Shown: positions 1 through 5,964 of the stretch, piece by piece | How positions within the stretch are numbered: the stretch's first letter is position 1 | Layout of the letters: every line of letters starts with the position of its first letter | Origin: Chloroflexota bacterium | GTDB taxonomy: Bacteria; Chloroflexota; Dehalococcoidia; Lucifugimonadales; UBA3495 | DNA: 8,271 bases | NCBI GenBank assembly: GCA_022561675.1 | Contig: JADFQT010000107.1 | Location: 1-8,271, forward strand | Direction of reading: 5' to 3' | The notes under the pieces: model-generated | The model's input: only the letters and a program-made list of their open reading frames with translations | The model's database searches: none | Told to the model about the DNA's origin: nothing | Program-made: the position numbers and the translations under genes

Positions 1-175
1 CTACCGACCTAGTGACCATTGAGCCCTTGAGCTCATCTGCGTCCATCGCCTTGTCCTCAAGCTGGTCCAACTCGGAGTAGTCCAGCCACATCCCTTCGCA
101 GCCCACACATTTGTCTACTTCAATCCCTTTGTAATTTTCCCCTTTGAGCTCAGAACCACACCTGGGACAATCCAT
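1..175 (-). CDS. zf-TFIIB zinc-ribbon protein, N-terminal part (runs off window)
   Basis: Reading from the ATG at 175 down to the window edge gives 58 codons starting MDCPRCGSEL. Two CxxC knuckles (C3/C6 and C23/C26) are followed by a GMWLD stretch and an acidic ELDQLED segment. This is the signature of the zf-TFIIB domain, a short zinc-binding fold found in small uncharacterised bacterial proteins; from general knowledge, many carry a second zinc ribbon further on, which would lie outside this window. The start is well supported by an AGGAGGG-type ribosome site (complement of 181-187) six or seven bases upstream. A small open frame ends at 186-188, inside or next to that site, so the two may be co-transcribed and translationally coupled. 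The molecular function of the family is unknown; zinc binding is inferred from the four cysteines. The C-terminus is cut off by the window. Confidence 0.85.
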   Translation of the reverse strand, partial: MDCPRCGSELKGENYKGIEVDKCVGCEGMWLDYSELDQLEDKAMDADELKGSMVTRSV

Positions 176-185
176 ACCTGCCCTC

Positions 186-398
186 CTACTTCGCCGTGGC
201 ATCAGGAAATGCGTGCGCCAGGGCTCTTTCTCCGGATTCCCTGAAAGGTAGCCTACCCCCGTCGATTAGAACTTTCCAGGACACTTTGTTGTCTGCCTTC
301 ACGACCGCCCATTCATTGCCGTCCCTCGATTTCACGGCTCTTTTGAAGCCGTTCAAACCAGCCAAAATCGATCTCTCGACGTTGTTAATTGGCTCTTT
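186..398 (-). CDS. small hypothetical protein upstream of the zinc-ribbon gene (start uncertain)
   Basis: The minus strand is open from just after a TAA at 399-401 to a TAG at 186-188, about 70 codons. The end of the reading reads like a real protein: it has a run with WAVVKADNKVSWKVLIDGG and a charged, alanine-rich tail ending in DATAK. There is no in-frame ATG. Possible starts are ATT at 387-389, TTG at 363-365 (with a weak GAGAGA upstream) or a GTG further in. Alternatively the true N-terminus lies in another frame: an ATG-led frame beginning around 445 runs into this region and would need one frameshift near 375. The stop sits just before the start of the zinc-ribbon gene, consistent with a two-gene unit. 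I do not recognise a family. The lack of a clean start could mean a sequencing error or a decayed gene. Confidence 0.4.
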   Translation of the reverse strand, partial: KEPINNVERSILAGLNGFKRAVKSRDGNEWAVVKADNKVSWKVLIDGGRLPFRESGERALAHAFPDATAK

Positions 399-401
399 TT
401 A

Positions 402-788
402 GATGTTCTCACCCTCTTTGAAGGTTCAGCTGACCCGACTTTGCGCATCACGGTCAGAACTTTAGCAACCGAACGTCGCTGGCTGACCCTCGGGAAGCTC
501 TCTTCCCCGTCTCCAACGGCTATGGATTTGAGACCTGGCGTTATCTGGCTAGGGATTTTGTATCTGAATGCTGGACGGGCAGACTGGTATATTGCATGAC
601 TGCAACCCGCCGTCCAAGTGATCGTTCCGGCGCAATGCGCCCGCTTGTCCTACGTACTGGGCAATCTGCGAGCTTCGCAAATTGGACACACCTTCAAAGT
701 GTCGGTCGGCTAGAACCTGGTCGGCATTTCGCTGAACCTGGAACTCGGAGATATTCGGGGTCTCAACAATTCCCTCAACAAACTATAC
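402..788. other. 387-bp gap with no supportable gene
   Basis: Nothing here matches a family I recognise. The plus strand is open in one frame from about 441 to 796 (about 118 codons) but has no good start or ribosome site before it, and the composition is rich in Arg, Ser, Pro and Gly, as expected for a chance frame. The minus strand also has open stretches. An exact 10-bp inverted repeat, AGGTTCAGCT at 422-431 and AGCTGAACCT at 791-800, brackets the gap, and a third partial copy (GCTGAACCT) lies at 731-739. No flanking target duplication is visible, so I do not call a mobile element. Confidence 0.4.
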
Positions 789-1352
789 CTAGCTGAACCT
801 AGAAAGTTCCAGTATTTCAGCGCTCTTGTGGTCTGGTTCCAATTCCATGATAGCTACTTGGCCTAGGCGTCGTAGCTGTTTCGGAAGGGAGGGGCTTCCG
901 GGGTTTACTAGCAGAATTCCCTGGTATTCCTCAACTATGGCGTAGTGGGTGTGGCCGAAGATAACGACATCGACAACAGCGTCAAATACACTCTCCAGAG
1001 CTGTAGATAAATCGGCGTTTGGGGGGAAATGCTGGGATAAGGGGCTATACTCCGTGATTTCTTGGGCCATGCCTGGCACCATTAAATCATGGGTTAGGCC
1101 TATGGTATGTCCTTCGAGATGTAGAACTCGCGTATTGTTTACGACGCGAGGATCTTCTTTGAAATGAGCGCCCGCCCCCATTTCAACGGCGTATACCAGT
1201 GCGATCGCTTCTAACCAGTCTAGGCAAGAGGGGAGGTAAATGTCTCCGGCATGAAGGATCACGTCTACGCCTTGAAATGCGATCGCTACTTCTGGTGGTG
1301 GTTGTAATCCAACACTAGGATTATGGGTGTCCGATATGACGCCTACTTTCAC
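789..1352 (-). CDS. YfcE/MJ0936-type metallophosphoesterase lacking the usual GN motif
   Basis: The 187-residue protein starts at a GTG (1350-1352) with a GGAGGG ribosome site six bases upstream (complement of 1359-1364). It belongs to the small calcineurin-like phosphoesterases, cytosolic two-metal phosphodiesterases of about 160-190 residues. Visible ligands are D8 and H10 in SDTH, D37 in HAGDI, H88 in GLTHD and H134/H136 in FGHTH, followed by the family's LLVNPGSPSLPK segment. The one missing element is the third motif: where relatives have VxGNxD, this protein has VEMGAGAHF (residues 56-64), so the Asn that normally binds a metal and the phosphate is absent. The substrate is unknown. The gene appears monocistronic and faces away from the remnant at 1487. 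Its base composition looks less GC-rich than the oxidoreductase gene downstream. The family call is firm; catalytic competence is uncertain. Confidence 0.88.
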   Translation of the reverse strand: MKVGVISDTHNPSVGLQPPPEVAIAFQGVDVILHAGDIYLPSCLDWLEAIALVYAVEMGAGAHFKEDPRVVNNTRVLHLEGHTIGLTHDLMVPGMAQEITEYSPLSQHFPPNADLSTALESVFDAVVDVVIFGHTHYAIVEEYQGILLVNPGSPSLPKQLRRLGQVAIMELEPDHKSAEILELSRFS

Positions 1353-1358
1353 GGTGTG

Positions 1359-1364
1359 CCCTCC
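1359..1364 (-). promoter_or_regulatory. Shine-Dalgarno of the metallophosphoesterase gene
   Basis: The complement reads GGAGGG with six bases to the GTG at 1352. It decides in favour of a GTG start; no alternative start with a comparable site is visible nearby. Confidence 0.75.
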
Positions 1365-1486
1365 GTTCGATCATACTGGCACAATAATCTTCTGTCCGCA
1401 ATTCTCTCCGCCGTGGTGCCGGTACTTCACCCCCTGAAGCTGACAGGAAGGAGGCAGGCAGGCTCAGAACCGCTCCAAAGACATGC

Positions 1487-1790
1487 GAAAAGAGTTTACA
1501 ACCGGAGGCAGCTGACGTGTTGCCCCCCAGTACGATGCTTGCTGGAGACTCGCTTCGGGCAGAATCCCGGCTGACAGCTTACCAGCGGAGGTCCTAGATG
1601 GTATAAGGCTGCTTTGGCTGGAAAATCCTAGAAAACCTGGAATTGATGTGTGCGCCATTGCCACACCGTCGGTGGCGGCTCACGACCAGAGGGACCTGCC
1701 CGTCTTGGGCAAGATGACCATTGGCCAAACGAATCGAGTCCTAGCGTCCCTTCCTGCAAACCCTAACGGCGAGGCAAGCGGTAGGGCTCT
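1487..1790 (+). pseudogene. remnant of a Cys/Met-metabolism PLP enzyme (cystathionine gamma-lyase/synthase type)
   Basis: Two plus-strand frames together match the middle of the trans-sulfuration PLP family. Frame 2 at about 1487-1525 reads EKSLQPEAADVLP, like the family's LxPGDxVVLP. Frame 1 from about 1528 reads QYDACWRLASGR, like DxYYACRRLA, then LDGIRLLWLENPRKPGIDV at about 1591-1650, a close match to the very typical ARLLWxETPSNPGLDVCDI segment. A weaker stretch (IATPSVAAHDQRDLPVLG) stands where AxxAHxxGALVxVDNT belongs, and the end (RVLAS, then a Gly-rich part) resembles the region leading to the PLP lysine. The expected DNT motif and the lysine are not recognisable. Frame 1 opens after a TGA at 1513-1515, so at least one frameshift is needed, and both ends of a roughly 380-residue enzyme are missing. 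The frame runs on antisense into the LLM gene. I read this as a decayed gene. The substrate class cannot be told. Confidence 0.6.
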
Positions 1791-2634
1791 AGGTCAGGAC
1801 CGTTTCCGCTAATTGCTCCAGTTGCTGCAACATCCCTTCACCCATGTCCCGGGGCAGGGACACAGTGACCCGGTCAGCCCCGGCTTCCTCCAACTCTAAG
1901 ATGGTGTCGCGGTCAGCGGGCACGTTACACACCATCAGTCTAATGCCCGCTGGGTCACGCCCGGCAGCCTCGGCAAGCTCATCCAGCGTCGCCCGGCCCA
2001 TCTTGACCTGCTCGGGGGTGACCCTCACCGGCATCCACCCGTCGCCCCAGGCAGCTACCCGTTTGAACACATTTGGCGCAAACCCGCCAAGGAATACGGG
2101 TGGGTGCGGGCTCTGCACCGGCTTTGGGTTGCATCGTACCGGCGGGAAATCGAAATACTTGCCATGGAACTCCGCCTCATCTTGAGTCCAGAGTTCCTTC
2201 ATAGCCAGGATGGCCTCCCTGGTTTGCGCCCAACGGTGCTCGAAGTCACCGCCCATGATCTCGGTTTCTTCCCGAAGCCATCCTGCCCCGATGCCAAAGA
2301 TGAATCGTCCGTTGGATAGCCGGTCTAGGGTGGCAATCTGCTTGGCCTGAAGCAAGGGATTATGCTCTGGTACCAGGCTGATAGCGGTGCCCAGCTTGAT
2401 CCGCTGGGTCGCTGCCGATGCCATGGCCAAGCCAATCAGAGGATCGCCTGAGTCGCTCATGGATGGGGGGATAGAACCGTCTGGGGTTCCTCCGTATCGC
2501 GAGTTAGAGTGAACTGGAACAATAGTGTGTTCGGGAAGCCAGAAGGACTCGAAGCCGAGGGACTCTGCCTTTTGGGCTAGCACTGCCACGTCTACCGAAT
2601 GGGTGGATATGCCTGTGGTCAGGCCAATGTCCAT
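1789..2634 (-). CDS. LLM class flavin-dependent oxidoreductase, Rv2161c-like (F420-dependent type)
   Basis: This 281-residue protein is a full-length bacterial luciferase-like TIM-barrel oxidoreductase. Markers in order are the N-terminal MDIGLTTG strand, AESLGFESFWLPEHT (23-37), GDPLIGLAMASAATQRIKLG (63-82), the NPLLQAKQIATLDRLSNGRF segment (92-111), the FGIGAGWLREE loop (113-123), the insert before ALW-like KELWT, HPPVFLGG (177-184) and WGDGWMP (196-202). These match the Rv2161c-like F420-dependent family, which transfers hydride between reduced F420 (or FMN in some relatives) and an unknown substrate. Cofactor use is inferred from the family. The ATG at 2632-2634 has a GGAGGAG ribosome site seven or so bases upstream. 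The gene is read away from the propeller gene across a divergent gap of about 350 bp and seems monocistronic. Nothing looks damaged. Confidence 0.9.
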   Translation of the reverse strand: MDIGLTTGISTHSVDVAVLAQKAESLGFESFWLPEHTIVPVHSNSRYGGTPDGSIPPSMSDSGDPLIGLAMASAATQRIKLGTAISLVPEHNPLLQAKQIATLDRLSNGRFIFGIGAGWLREETEIMGGDFEHRWAQTREAILAMKELWTQDEAEFHGKYFDFPPVRCNPKPVQSPHPPVFLGGFAPNVFKRVAAWGDGWMPVRVTPEQVKMGRATLDELAEAAGRDPAGIRLMVCNVPADRDTILELEEAGADRVTVSLPRDMGEGMLQQLEQLAETVLT

Positions 2635-2981
2635 TCCGACCTCCTCCCTAAACCAGATGGGCGAATAGTATCACTCACAATACCAAGGGTCGAGGTGCTG
2701 GGCAGCGAAAGAACAGAGCCAGTAATGACGGGCCAGGCCGGCCCCAGTCTTAACTTTTCGCGACTGACTGCCGAGACCCGGCGCCGGTTGTCGAAGCCGG
2801 TCCCCGCCGGTGACGCGGTAGCCTGGTGGATGAGGCCACGAACCCACGACATCCACGGCCAGGAACATGGAGCTGGAACTGTTTTGAGCGAATTCTGATT
2901 TTCTTCGCTTTCTGTAGTATTATTTGCCTTATTCACCAACCAGAGCTAAATCGAGGCAGAAACGGATTGGGGGTATCGACA
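2635..2981. other. 347-bp divergent intergenic region
   Basis: The gap separates the minus-strand LLM gene from the plus-strand propeller gene and should hold both promoters. From 2660 to 2890 it is GC-rich and several frames on both strands happen to be open, none with a recognisable domain. The hexamer GCCGGT occurs three times at 2783, 2796 and 2806, of unknown meaning. From 2891 to 2930 the sequence turns AT-rich, which fits a promoter for the propeller gene. Confidence 0.5.
2893..2923 (+). promoter_or_regulatory. possible promoter of the propeller gene
   Basis: An AT-rich block stands out from GC-rich surroundings. TTCTGA at 2893-2898 and TAGTAT (2915-2920) or TATTAT (2918-2923) could serve as weak -35 and -10 boxes with 16 or 19 bases between them. 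The match is poor at the -35, so this is a suggestion based mainly on composition and position about 60 bases before the gene start. Confidence 0.2.
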
Positions 2982-3968
2982 ATGGCAGATAGGATGACCA
3001 TTCTGGTGGGCACTGTGGGACAGGGGATCATCCGGAGTGAGGATGGGGGAGAGAGCTGGCAGCGGGCGGGCATCAACTCGGGGCTGCACTCCGACGCGCT
3101 GGTGAGGACGGTAGTTAACCACCCTGACCGGCCGGAGGTGGTGTTTACCGGCACCGATAAAGGTCTGTACCGTAGCGAAGACGGCGGGAAAAACTGGCAG
3201 CTAAACGATTCTTCGCTCAAGGATTACTGCGTGTGGGCTCTGGCCATAGATCAGGGCGATTCCAACACGATGTATGCTGGTACGGGAACTCCGGGCCCGG
3301 CCACCATTTTTCGCTCCTCGGACGGGGGCAGAACCTGGGAGCAGCGCCCGGTTGAGGTTGCCAAGGAATGTCCGGCGGTAGGGGTGCCACGGGTGACCGG
3401 CATAGCCATTGACCCGGAGAACCGCCAGGATATTTGGGTGGGTTTTGAGGTAGACGGCGTACGTAGGAGCATCGACGGTGGTGACACTTGGCAAAAGATT
3501 AACGGGGCCATCCCAAATTTGGACGTTCACAATGTCGCCGTAGCGGCCGGCCCGCCTAAGACCGTGGTGGTGGTGGTAAATAACGATGTTTACACCAGCG
3601 ACGACGGGGGAAATTCATGGCAGGCCATCGGCATAAAAGACGTTTTTCCCATGACCTACCCCAGGGGCATCATGGTTAAGCCCGGCAATCCCCAGACTAT
3701 CTTCGTCACGATCGGCGACACCACCCCAGGCCGCACCGGAACTGTAATGCGGTCCACCGACACCGGTAAAACCTGGCATAGTCTCTCATTACCGGTACAG
3801 CCAAATACAGCGATGTGGGTGGTGAACGCCCAGCCTTTCAACCCTGAGGTGATTTTCGCCGGAAGCCGCTATGGATATTTGTACCGTAGTGACGACGGGG
3901 GAGAGTCCTGGAGCAAGCTGTGGCGGGAGTTCAGCGAGATTTCCTCCATTATGTGGATGCCCAACTAG
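2982..3968 (+). CDS. seven-Asp-box (BNR/YCF48-like) beta-propeller protein
   Basis: Starting at the ATG at 2982, with a GGGGG run at 2968-2973 as ribosome site, the product is 328 residues. Seven Asp boxes of the form SxDxGxxW occur at residues 19-26, 65-72, 112-119, 163-170, 206-213, 258-265 and 303-310. The spacing of roughly 37-52 residues is that of one box per propeller blade, so a complete six- or seven-bladed sialidase/sortilin-type propeller is likely. The sixth box has T instead of the first G (STDTGKTW). There is no signal peptide or membrane segment from this start. A longer frame back to 2826 would add a hydrophobic stretch, FFAFCSIICLI, but it lacks a ribosome site and sits in promoter-like DNA. 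Sialidase catalytic residues (arginine triad, FRIP) are not evident, so I call it a non-enzymatic or unknown propeller. Many relatives are annotated as exo-alpha-sialidase or glycosyl hydrolase; that label is not supported here. Confidence 0.88.
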   Translation: MADRMTILVGTVGQGIIRSEDGGESWQRAGINSGLHSDALVRTVVNHPDRPEVVFTGTDKGLYRSEDGGKNWQLNDSSLKDYCVWALAIDQGDSNTMYAGTGTPGPATIFRSSDGGRTWEQRPVEVAKECPAVGVPRVTGIAIDPENRQDIWVGFEVDGVRRSIDGGDTWQKINGAIPNLDVHNVAVAAGPPKTVVVVVNNDVYTSDDGGNSWQAIGIKDVFPMTYPRGIMVKPGNPQTIFVTIGDTTPGRTGTVMRSTDTGKTWHSLSLPVQPNTAMWVVNAQPFNPEVIFAGSRYGYLYRSDDGGESWSKLWREFSEISSIMWMPN

Positions 3969-4025
3969 GTCAACAGGAAGGGTGACTGCCCTCTGGAATC
4001 GCCGAAACGGGCCTCTTACTGGCAG

Positions 4026-4075
4026 GCCGGTGTAGCTCAGTGGCAGAGTAAATTATTGGATTTAGTAACATCGGC
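4026..4075 (+). other. tRNA-like element: 5' tRNA half closed by a matching acceptor strand, no T-arm
   Basis: Positions 4026-4049 follow bacterial tRNA consensus 1-25 almost exactly: acceptor strand GCCGGTG, then TA, a D-stem GCTC/GAGT and a seven-base D-loop AGTGGCA. The sequence then departs from any normal tRNA. Instead of a standard anticodon arm, variable loop and T-arm there is a possible stem TTATT (4053-4057) with AGTAA (4064-4068) around a six-base loop, followed immediately by CATCGGC (4069-4075), which pairs with all seven acceptor bases (one G-T). The 5' half resembles tRNA-Thr genes. The likeliest reading is a tRNA pseudogene or a scar of recombination in a tRNA gene. A functional T-armless tRNA would be very unusual in a bacterium. 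No CCA follows. Confidence 0.45.
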
Positions 4076-4157
4076 CCTCGTCCCAGGAGAGCCCTCCCTC
4101 CCCTTGGTTCAGTCGCCGTGCAATCGGATTCAGCAAACTCCGATGCGCTGAAACGCT

Positions 4158-4186
4158 TTGTGCGGCACTCCCTCATAATATATAAG
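4158..4186 (+). promoter_or_regulatory. candidate sigma-70-type promoter upstream of the enolase-family gene
   Basis: TTGTGC at 4158-4163 and TATAAG at 4181-4186 are separated by 17 bases, inside an AT-rich patch in GC-rich DNA. The -10 box matches five of six consensus bases and the -35 about half. It would give a leader of about 230 bases for the gene at 4424. The distance and lack of other evidence keep this tentative. Confidence 0.25.
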
Positions 4187-4423
4187 GCTGTGTCGCACAG
4201 CGCTAAGTCTTCAATATCTGCCGCCAGGACAGGACCCGCTCCATCAATGGTCGTATGCCCATTCGCTGGAGATTGCCAGCGGCTCCTACTGCAGGAACCT
4301 GGGGTTCTCCCGCTGCCAAGGTTTTACGCTTGAGTAGCGTGTCGGCGTAGTCGCAGCAGGCCAAGCAGCTAGTACCGGACTAGTGCGCTCTGGATCTGGG
4401 AAGTTGTTTCGAAAGGTCAGCTT

Positions 4424-5473
4424 ATGAAAATCACCGGCGTCAAAGCCGTTTTTCCAAAATACCGGCATGTTCCGCCGTCATGGCGTACCCACTTCTGGCA
4501 GATAGTAGTGCGGGTAGAGACCGACCTTGGTGTGGTTGGGCTGGGATATGGAGGGGGTGGCGTGGCCGGTGTGGAAGTAGTTGACCGTCACTTTGGCCCG
4601 CTGCTGCTGGGGCGAGAGGTCAACGAGGTACGGGACATTTCGAGTATCTGGGACGATCTTTACTCCGCCTCCCTGCCCTACGGGCGTAAAGGACTTGCCA
4701 TTATGGCTCTAAGTGGAATTGATTTGGCGTTATATGACCTTCTGGGCAAGGCTGAAGGCAAGCCGGTTTATGAACTGCTTGGTGGAGCTAAGAAACCCAA
4801 AGTCTTTGCCTATGCAACCGGACAAGACTCGGAATTGTATCTCCGATTGGGGTACCAGGCCCACAAGTTTCCCCATCGCTGGACCGGAAACCAGGCCGAT
4901 TATGACTCCGCTGCTGAAGCCGCGAGGAGGGCTAGAGAGCTTTTTGGGCAGAAGGCAACACTGATGATAGACACCTACATGTCCTGGGACAAAGAGGTTA
5001 CCGCCGAAATGGGAAGACGTCTCGCCGAGTTCAATATCTACTGGTACGAAGACGTATTAACCCCCGACGACCTGGAGGGACAAGCGGAGTTGCGGCCGCT
5101 GGTTGCGCCAACCTTGATTGCTGTGGGCGAGCACGAGTTCACCCACTACGGGTTCAGCGAGATCGCCCGAGCAAATGCCCTGGGGCTATGGCAGCCCGAC
5201 ATAACCTGGTGCGGAGGAATCACTGCCGGGATGCGCATTGTTGAGCTCGCGCAGAAAGCAGGCGTTCCCGTGTCACCCCACCGCGGCGGAGAGGTGTGGG
5301 GGCTGCATCTAATTCTGTCCAGCGATTGCGCCGACCTGGCCGAATACCACTCAGACCATATACGGGCCGAGCGGGACAACTTGTGGCTAGATGAACCCAC
5401 GCCAAAGGACGGATATATCGCACCGTCGGACAGGCCCGGATTCGGCGTTGAGCTTAATGAAACCATGCTATAG
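4424..5473 (+). CDS. mandelate racemase/muconate lactonizing enzyme family protein, rhamnonate-dehydratase-like
   Basis: The 349-residue protein is a complete enolase-superfamily enzyme: an N-terminal capping domain (about 1-125) and a TIM barrel. Expected metal ligands are visible as D183 (LMIDTYMSWD), E209 (YWYEDVL) and E236 (AVGEHEF). The catalytic dyad of the mandelate-racemase subgroup is present as H286 (VSPHRGG) paired with D259 (WQPDITWCGG), and K148/H151 (HKFPHRW) stand where acid-sugar dehydratases contact substrate. The pattern of MSWD, the EH pair after the third ligand, and WCGGIT is that of L-rhamnonate dehydratase and its relatives, which remove water from C2-C3 of a sugar acid to give a 2-keto-3-deoxy acid. 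The exact substrate cannot be read from sequence. The ATG at 4424 has only a weak AAAGGT site, but the protein begins with the family's MKITxVKA opening. No aldolase, kinase or transporter lies beside it, so it is not in a visible catabolic operon. Confidence 0.88.
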   Translation: MKITGVKAVFPKYRHVPPSWRTHFWQIVVRVETDLGVVGLGYGGGGVAGVEVVDRHFGPLLLGREVNEVRDISSIWDDLYSASLPYGRKGLAIMALSGIDLALYDLLGKAEGKPVYELLGGAKKPKVFAYATGQDSELYLRLGYQAHKFPHRWTGNQADYDSAAEAARRARELFGQKATLMIDTYMSWDKEVTAEMGRRLAEFNIYWYEDVLTPDDLEGQAELRPLVAPTLIAVGEHEFTHYGFSEIARANALGLWQPDITWCGGITAGMRIVELAQKAGVPVSPHRGGEVWGLHLILSSDCADLAEYHSDHIRAERDNLWLDEPTPKDGYIAPSDRPGFGVELNETML

Positions 5474-5550
5474 GGTCTGTTCTTTAAGTAAAACCTGCCC
5501 TAGCCATTATGCCTCAGCGACTGTAGGATGCTGGGTAGGGAACCGGGCTT

Positions 5551-5580
5551 TCAGGGCCATGATCTCGAAGGAGGCCCTGA
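5551..5580 (+). promoter_or_regulatory. 8-bp hairpin touching the msrB ribosome-binding site
   Basis: TCAGGGCC (5551-5558) and GGCCCTGA (5573-5580) form a perfect eight-base inverted repeat around a 14-base loop. Two further T-G pairs (5550/5581 and 5549/5582) would extend the stem into the GAGGAGG ribosome site at 5579-5585. The loop itself carries a second Shine-Dalgarno-like GAAGGA and an ATG at 5559. The arrangement could limit ribosome access to msrB; no T tract follows, so it is not a terminator. Confidence 0.4.
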
Positions 5581-5585
5581 GGAGG
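5579..5585 (+). promoter_or_regulatory. Shine-Dalgarno of msrB
   Basis: GAGGAGG lies seven bases before the ATG at 5593. Its first bases are part of the 3' arm of the hairpin at 5551-5580. Confidence 0.7.
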
Positions 5586-5592
5586 ATAAATA

Positions 5593-5964
5593 ATGGACAA
5601 CCCCGGCTACAATCCGCTTTCCGCGGAAGAACGGTTTGTGATCGAACGGAAGGGAACAGAGGCCCCTTTTAGTGGAGAGTATGACGACTTTTATGAGGAG
5701 GGGATTTTTACCTGTCGGCGTTGCGATGCCGAACTCTATCGGTCCAGCGACAAGTTTGACGCTCATTGCGGCTGGCCGGCGTTCGATCAAGAGATTTCAG
5801 GTGCGGTAAATAGAATTCCTGATCCAGACGGGTCCCGCACCGAGGTAGAGTGCGCCAACTGCGGAGGTCATCTGGGGCACGTATTCTTGGGTGAGGGCTT
5901 TACAGATTCGAACGCCCGTCACTGCGTGAACTCCCTATCGATGAGGTTTGTGCCCTCTGATTAG
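5593..5964 (+). CDS. msrB: peptide-methionine (R)-S-oxide reductase MsrB
   Basis: The 123-residue protein is a stand-alone cytosolic MsrB, which reduces methionine-R-sulfoxide in proteins with electrons from thioredoxin. Motifs in order are ERFVIERKGTEAPFSGEY (13-30), the first zinc knuckle C41-x2-C44, CGWPAF with the likely resolving cysteine C59, RTEVECANCGGHLGHVF with the second zinc knuckle C87-x2-C90, and RHCVNS with the catalytic cysteine C111. All four zinc cysteines and both redox cysteines are present. The usual RYCxNS is RHCVNS here, a conservative change. The length is normal for the family. The start ATG at 5593 has a strong GAGGAGG site at 5579-5585. No msrA is adjacent. The upstream gene ends about 120 bases earlier, so separate transcription or translational control through the hairpin before the start is plausible. 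Confidence 0.95.
   Translation: MDNPGYNPLSAEERFVIERKGTEAPFSGEYDDFYEEGIFTCRRCDAELYRSSDKFDAHCGWPAFDQEISGAVNRIPDPDGSRTEVECANCGGHLGHVFLGEGFTDSNARHCVNSLSMRFVPSD

Larger units (their letters stand above)
3969..4423. other. 455-bp gap with structured, non-coding sequence
   Basis: No protein family is recognisable in any frame. The gap contains the tRNA-like element at 4026-4075, a candidate promoter at 4158-4186 and a perfect small hairpin GCTGTG-TCG-CACAGC at 4187-4201, without a T tract and so not a classical terminator. A frame of 71 codons from GTG at 4118 lacks a ribosome site and any familiar motif, and I treat it as chance. Confidence 0.45.

Noticed and set aside
441..796. Plus-strand open frame of about 118 codons
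   Set aside because: No start with a ribosome site, no family motif, low-information composition, and its end overlaps the phosphoesterase gene on the other strand.
422..800. Exact 10-bp inverted repeat bracketing a 379-bp segment, possibly a miniature mobile element
   Set aside because: No target duplication flanks it, the repeats do not extend beyond ten bases, and one such pair within 400 bases can arise by chance at a level of several percent.
2619..2939. Open frames on both strands between the LLM and propeller genes, one with VVGSWPHPP resembling the start of MetE-like proteins
   Set aside because: The similarity is limited to a few residues, three frames are open together because of GC-rich sequence, and nothing further along supports the family.
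2826..2981. N-terminal extension of the propeller protein with a hydrophobic stretch that could be a signal anchor
   Set aside because: The ATG at 2826 has no ribosome site, the extension covers the likely promoter region, and the ATG at 2982 has a better site and fits the domain start.
4187..4201. Perfect 6-bp hairpin as a terminator for the propeller gene
   Set aside because: No run of T follows and it lies more than 200 bases after the stop.
4118..4333. 71-codon frame starting with GTG in the gap before the enolase-family gene
   Set aside because: No ribosome site, no recognisable motif and it spans structured, promoter-like sequence.
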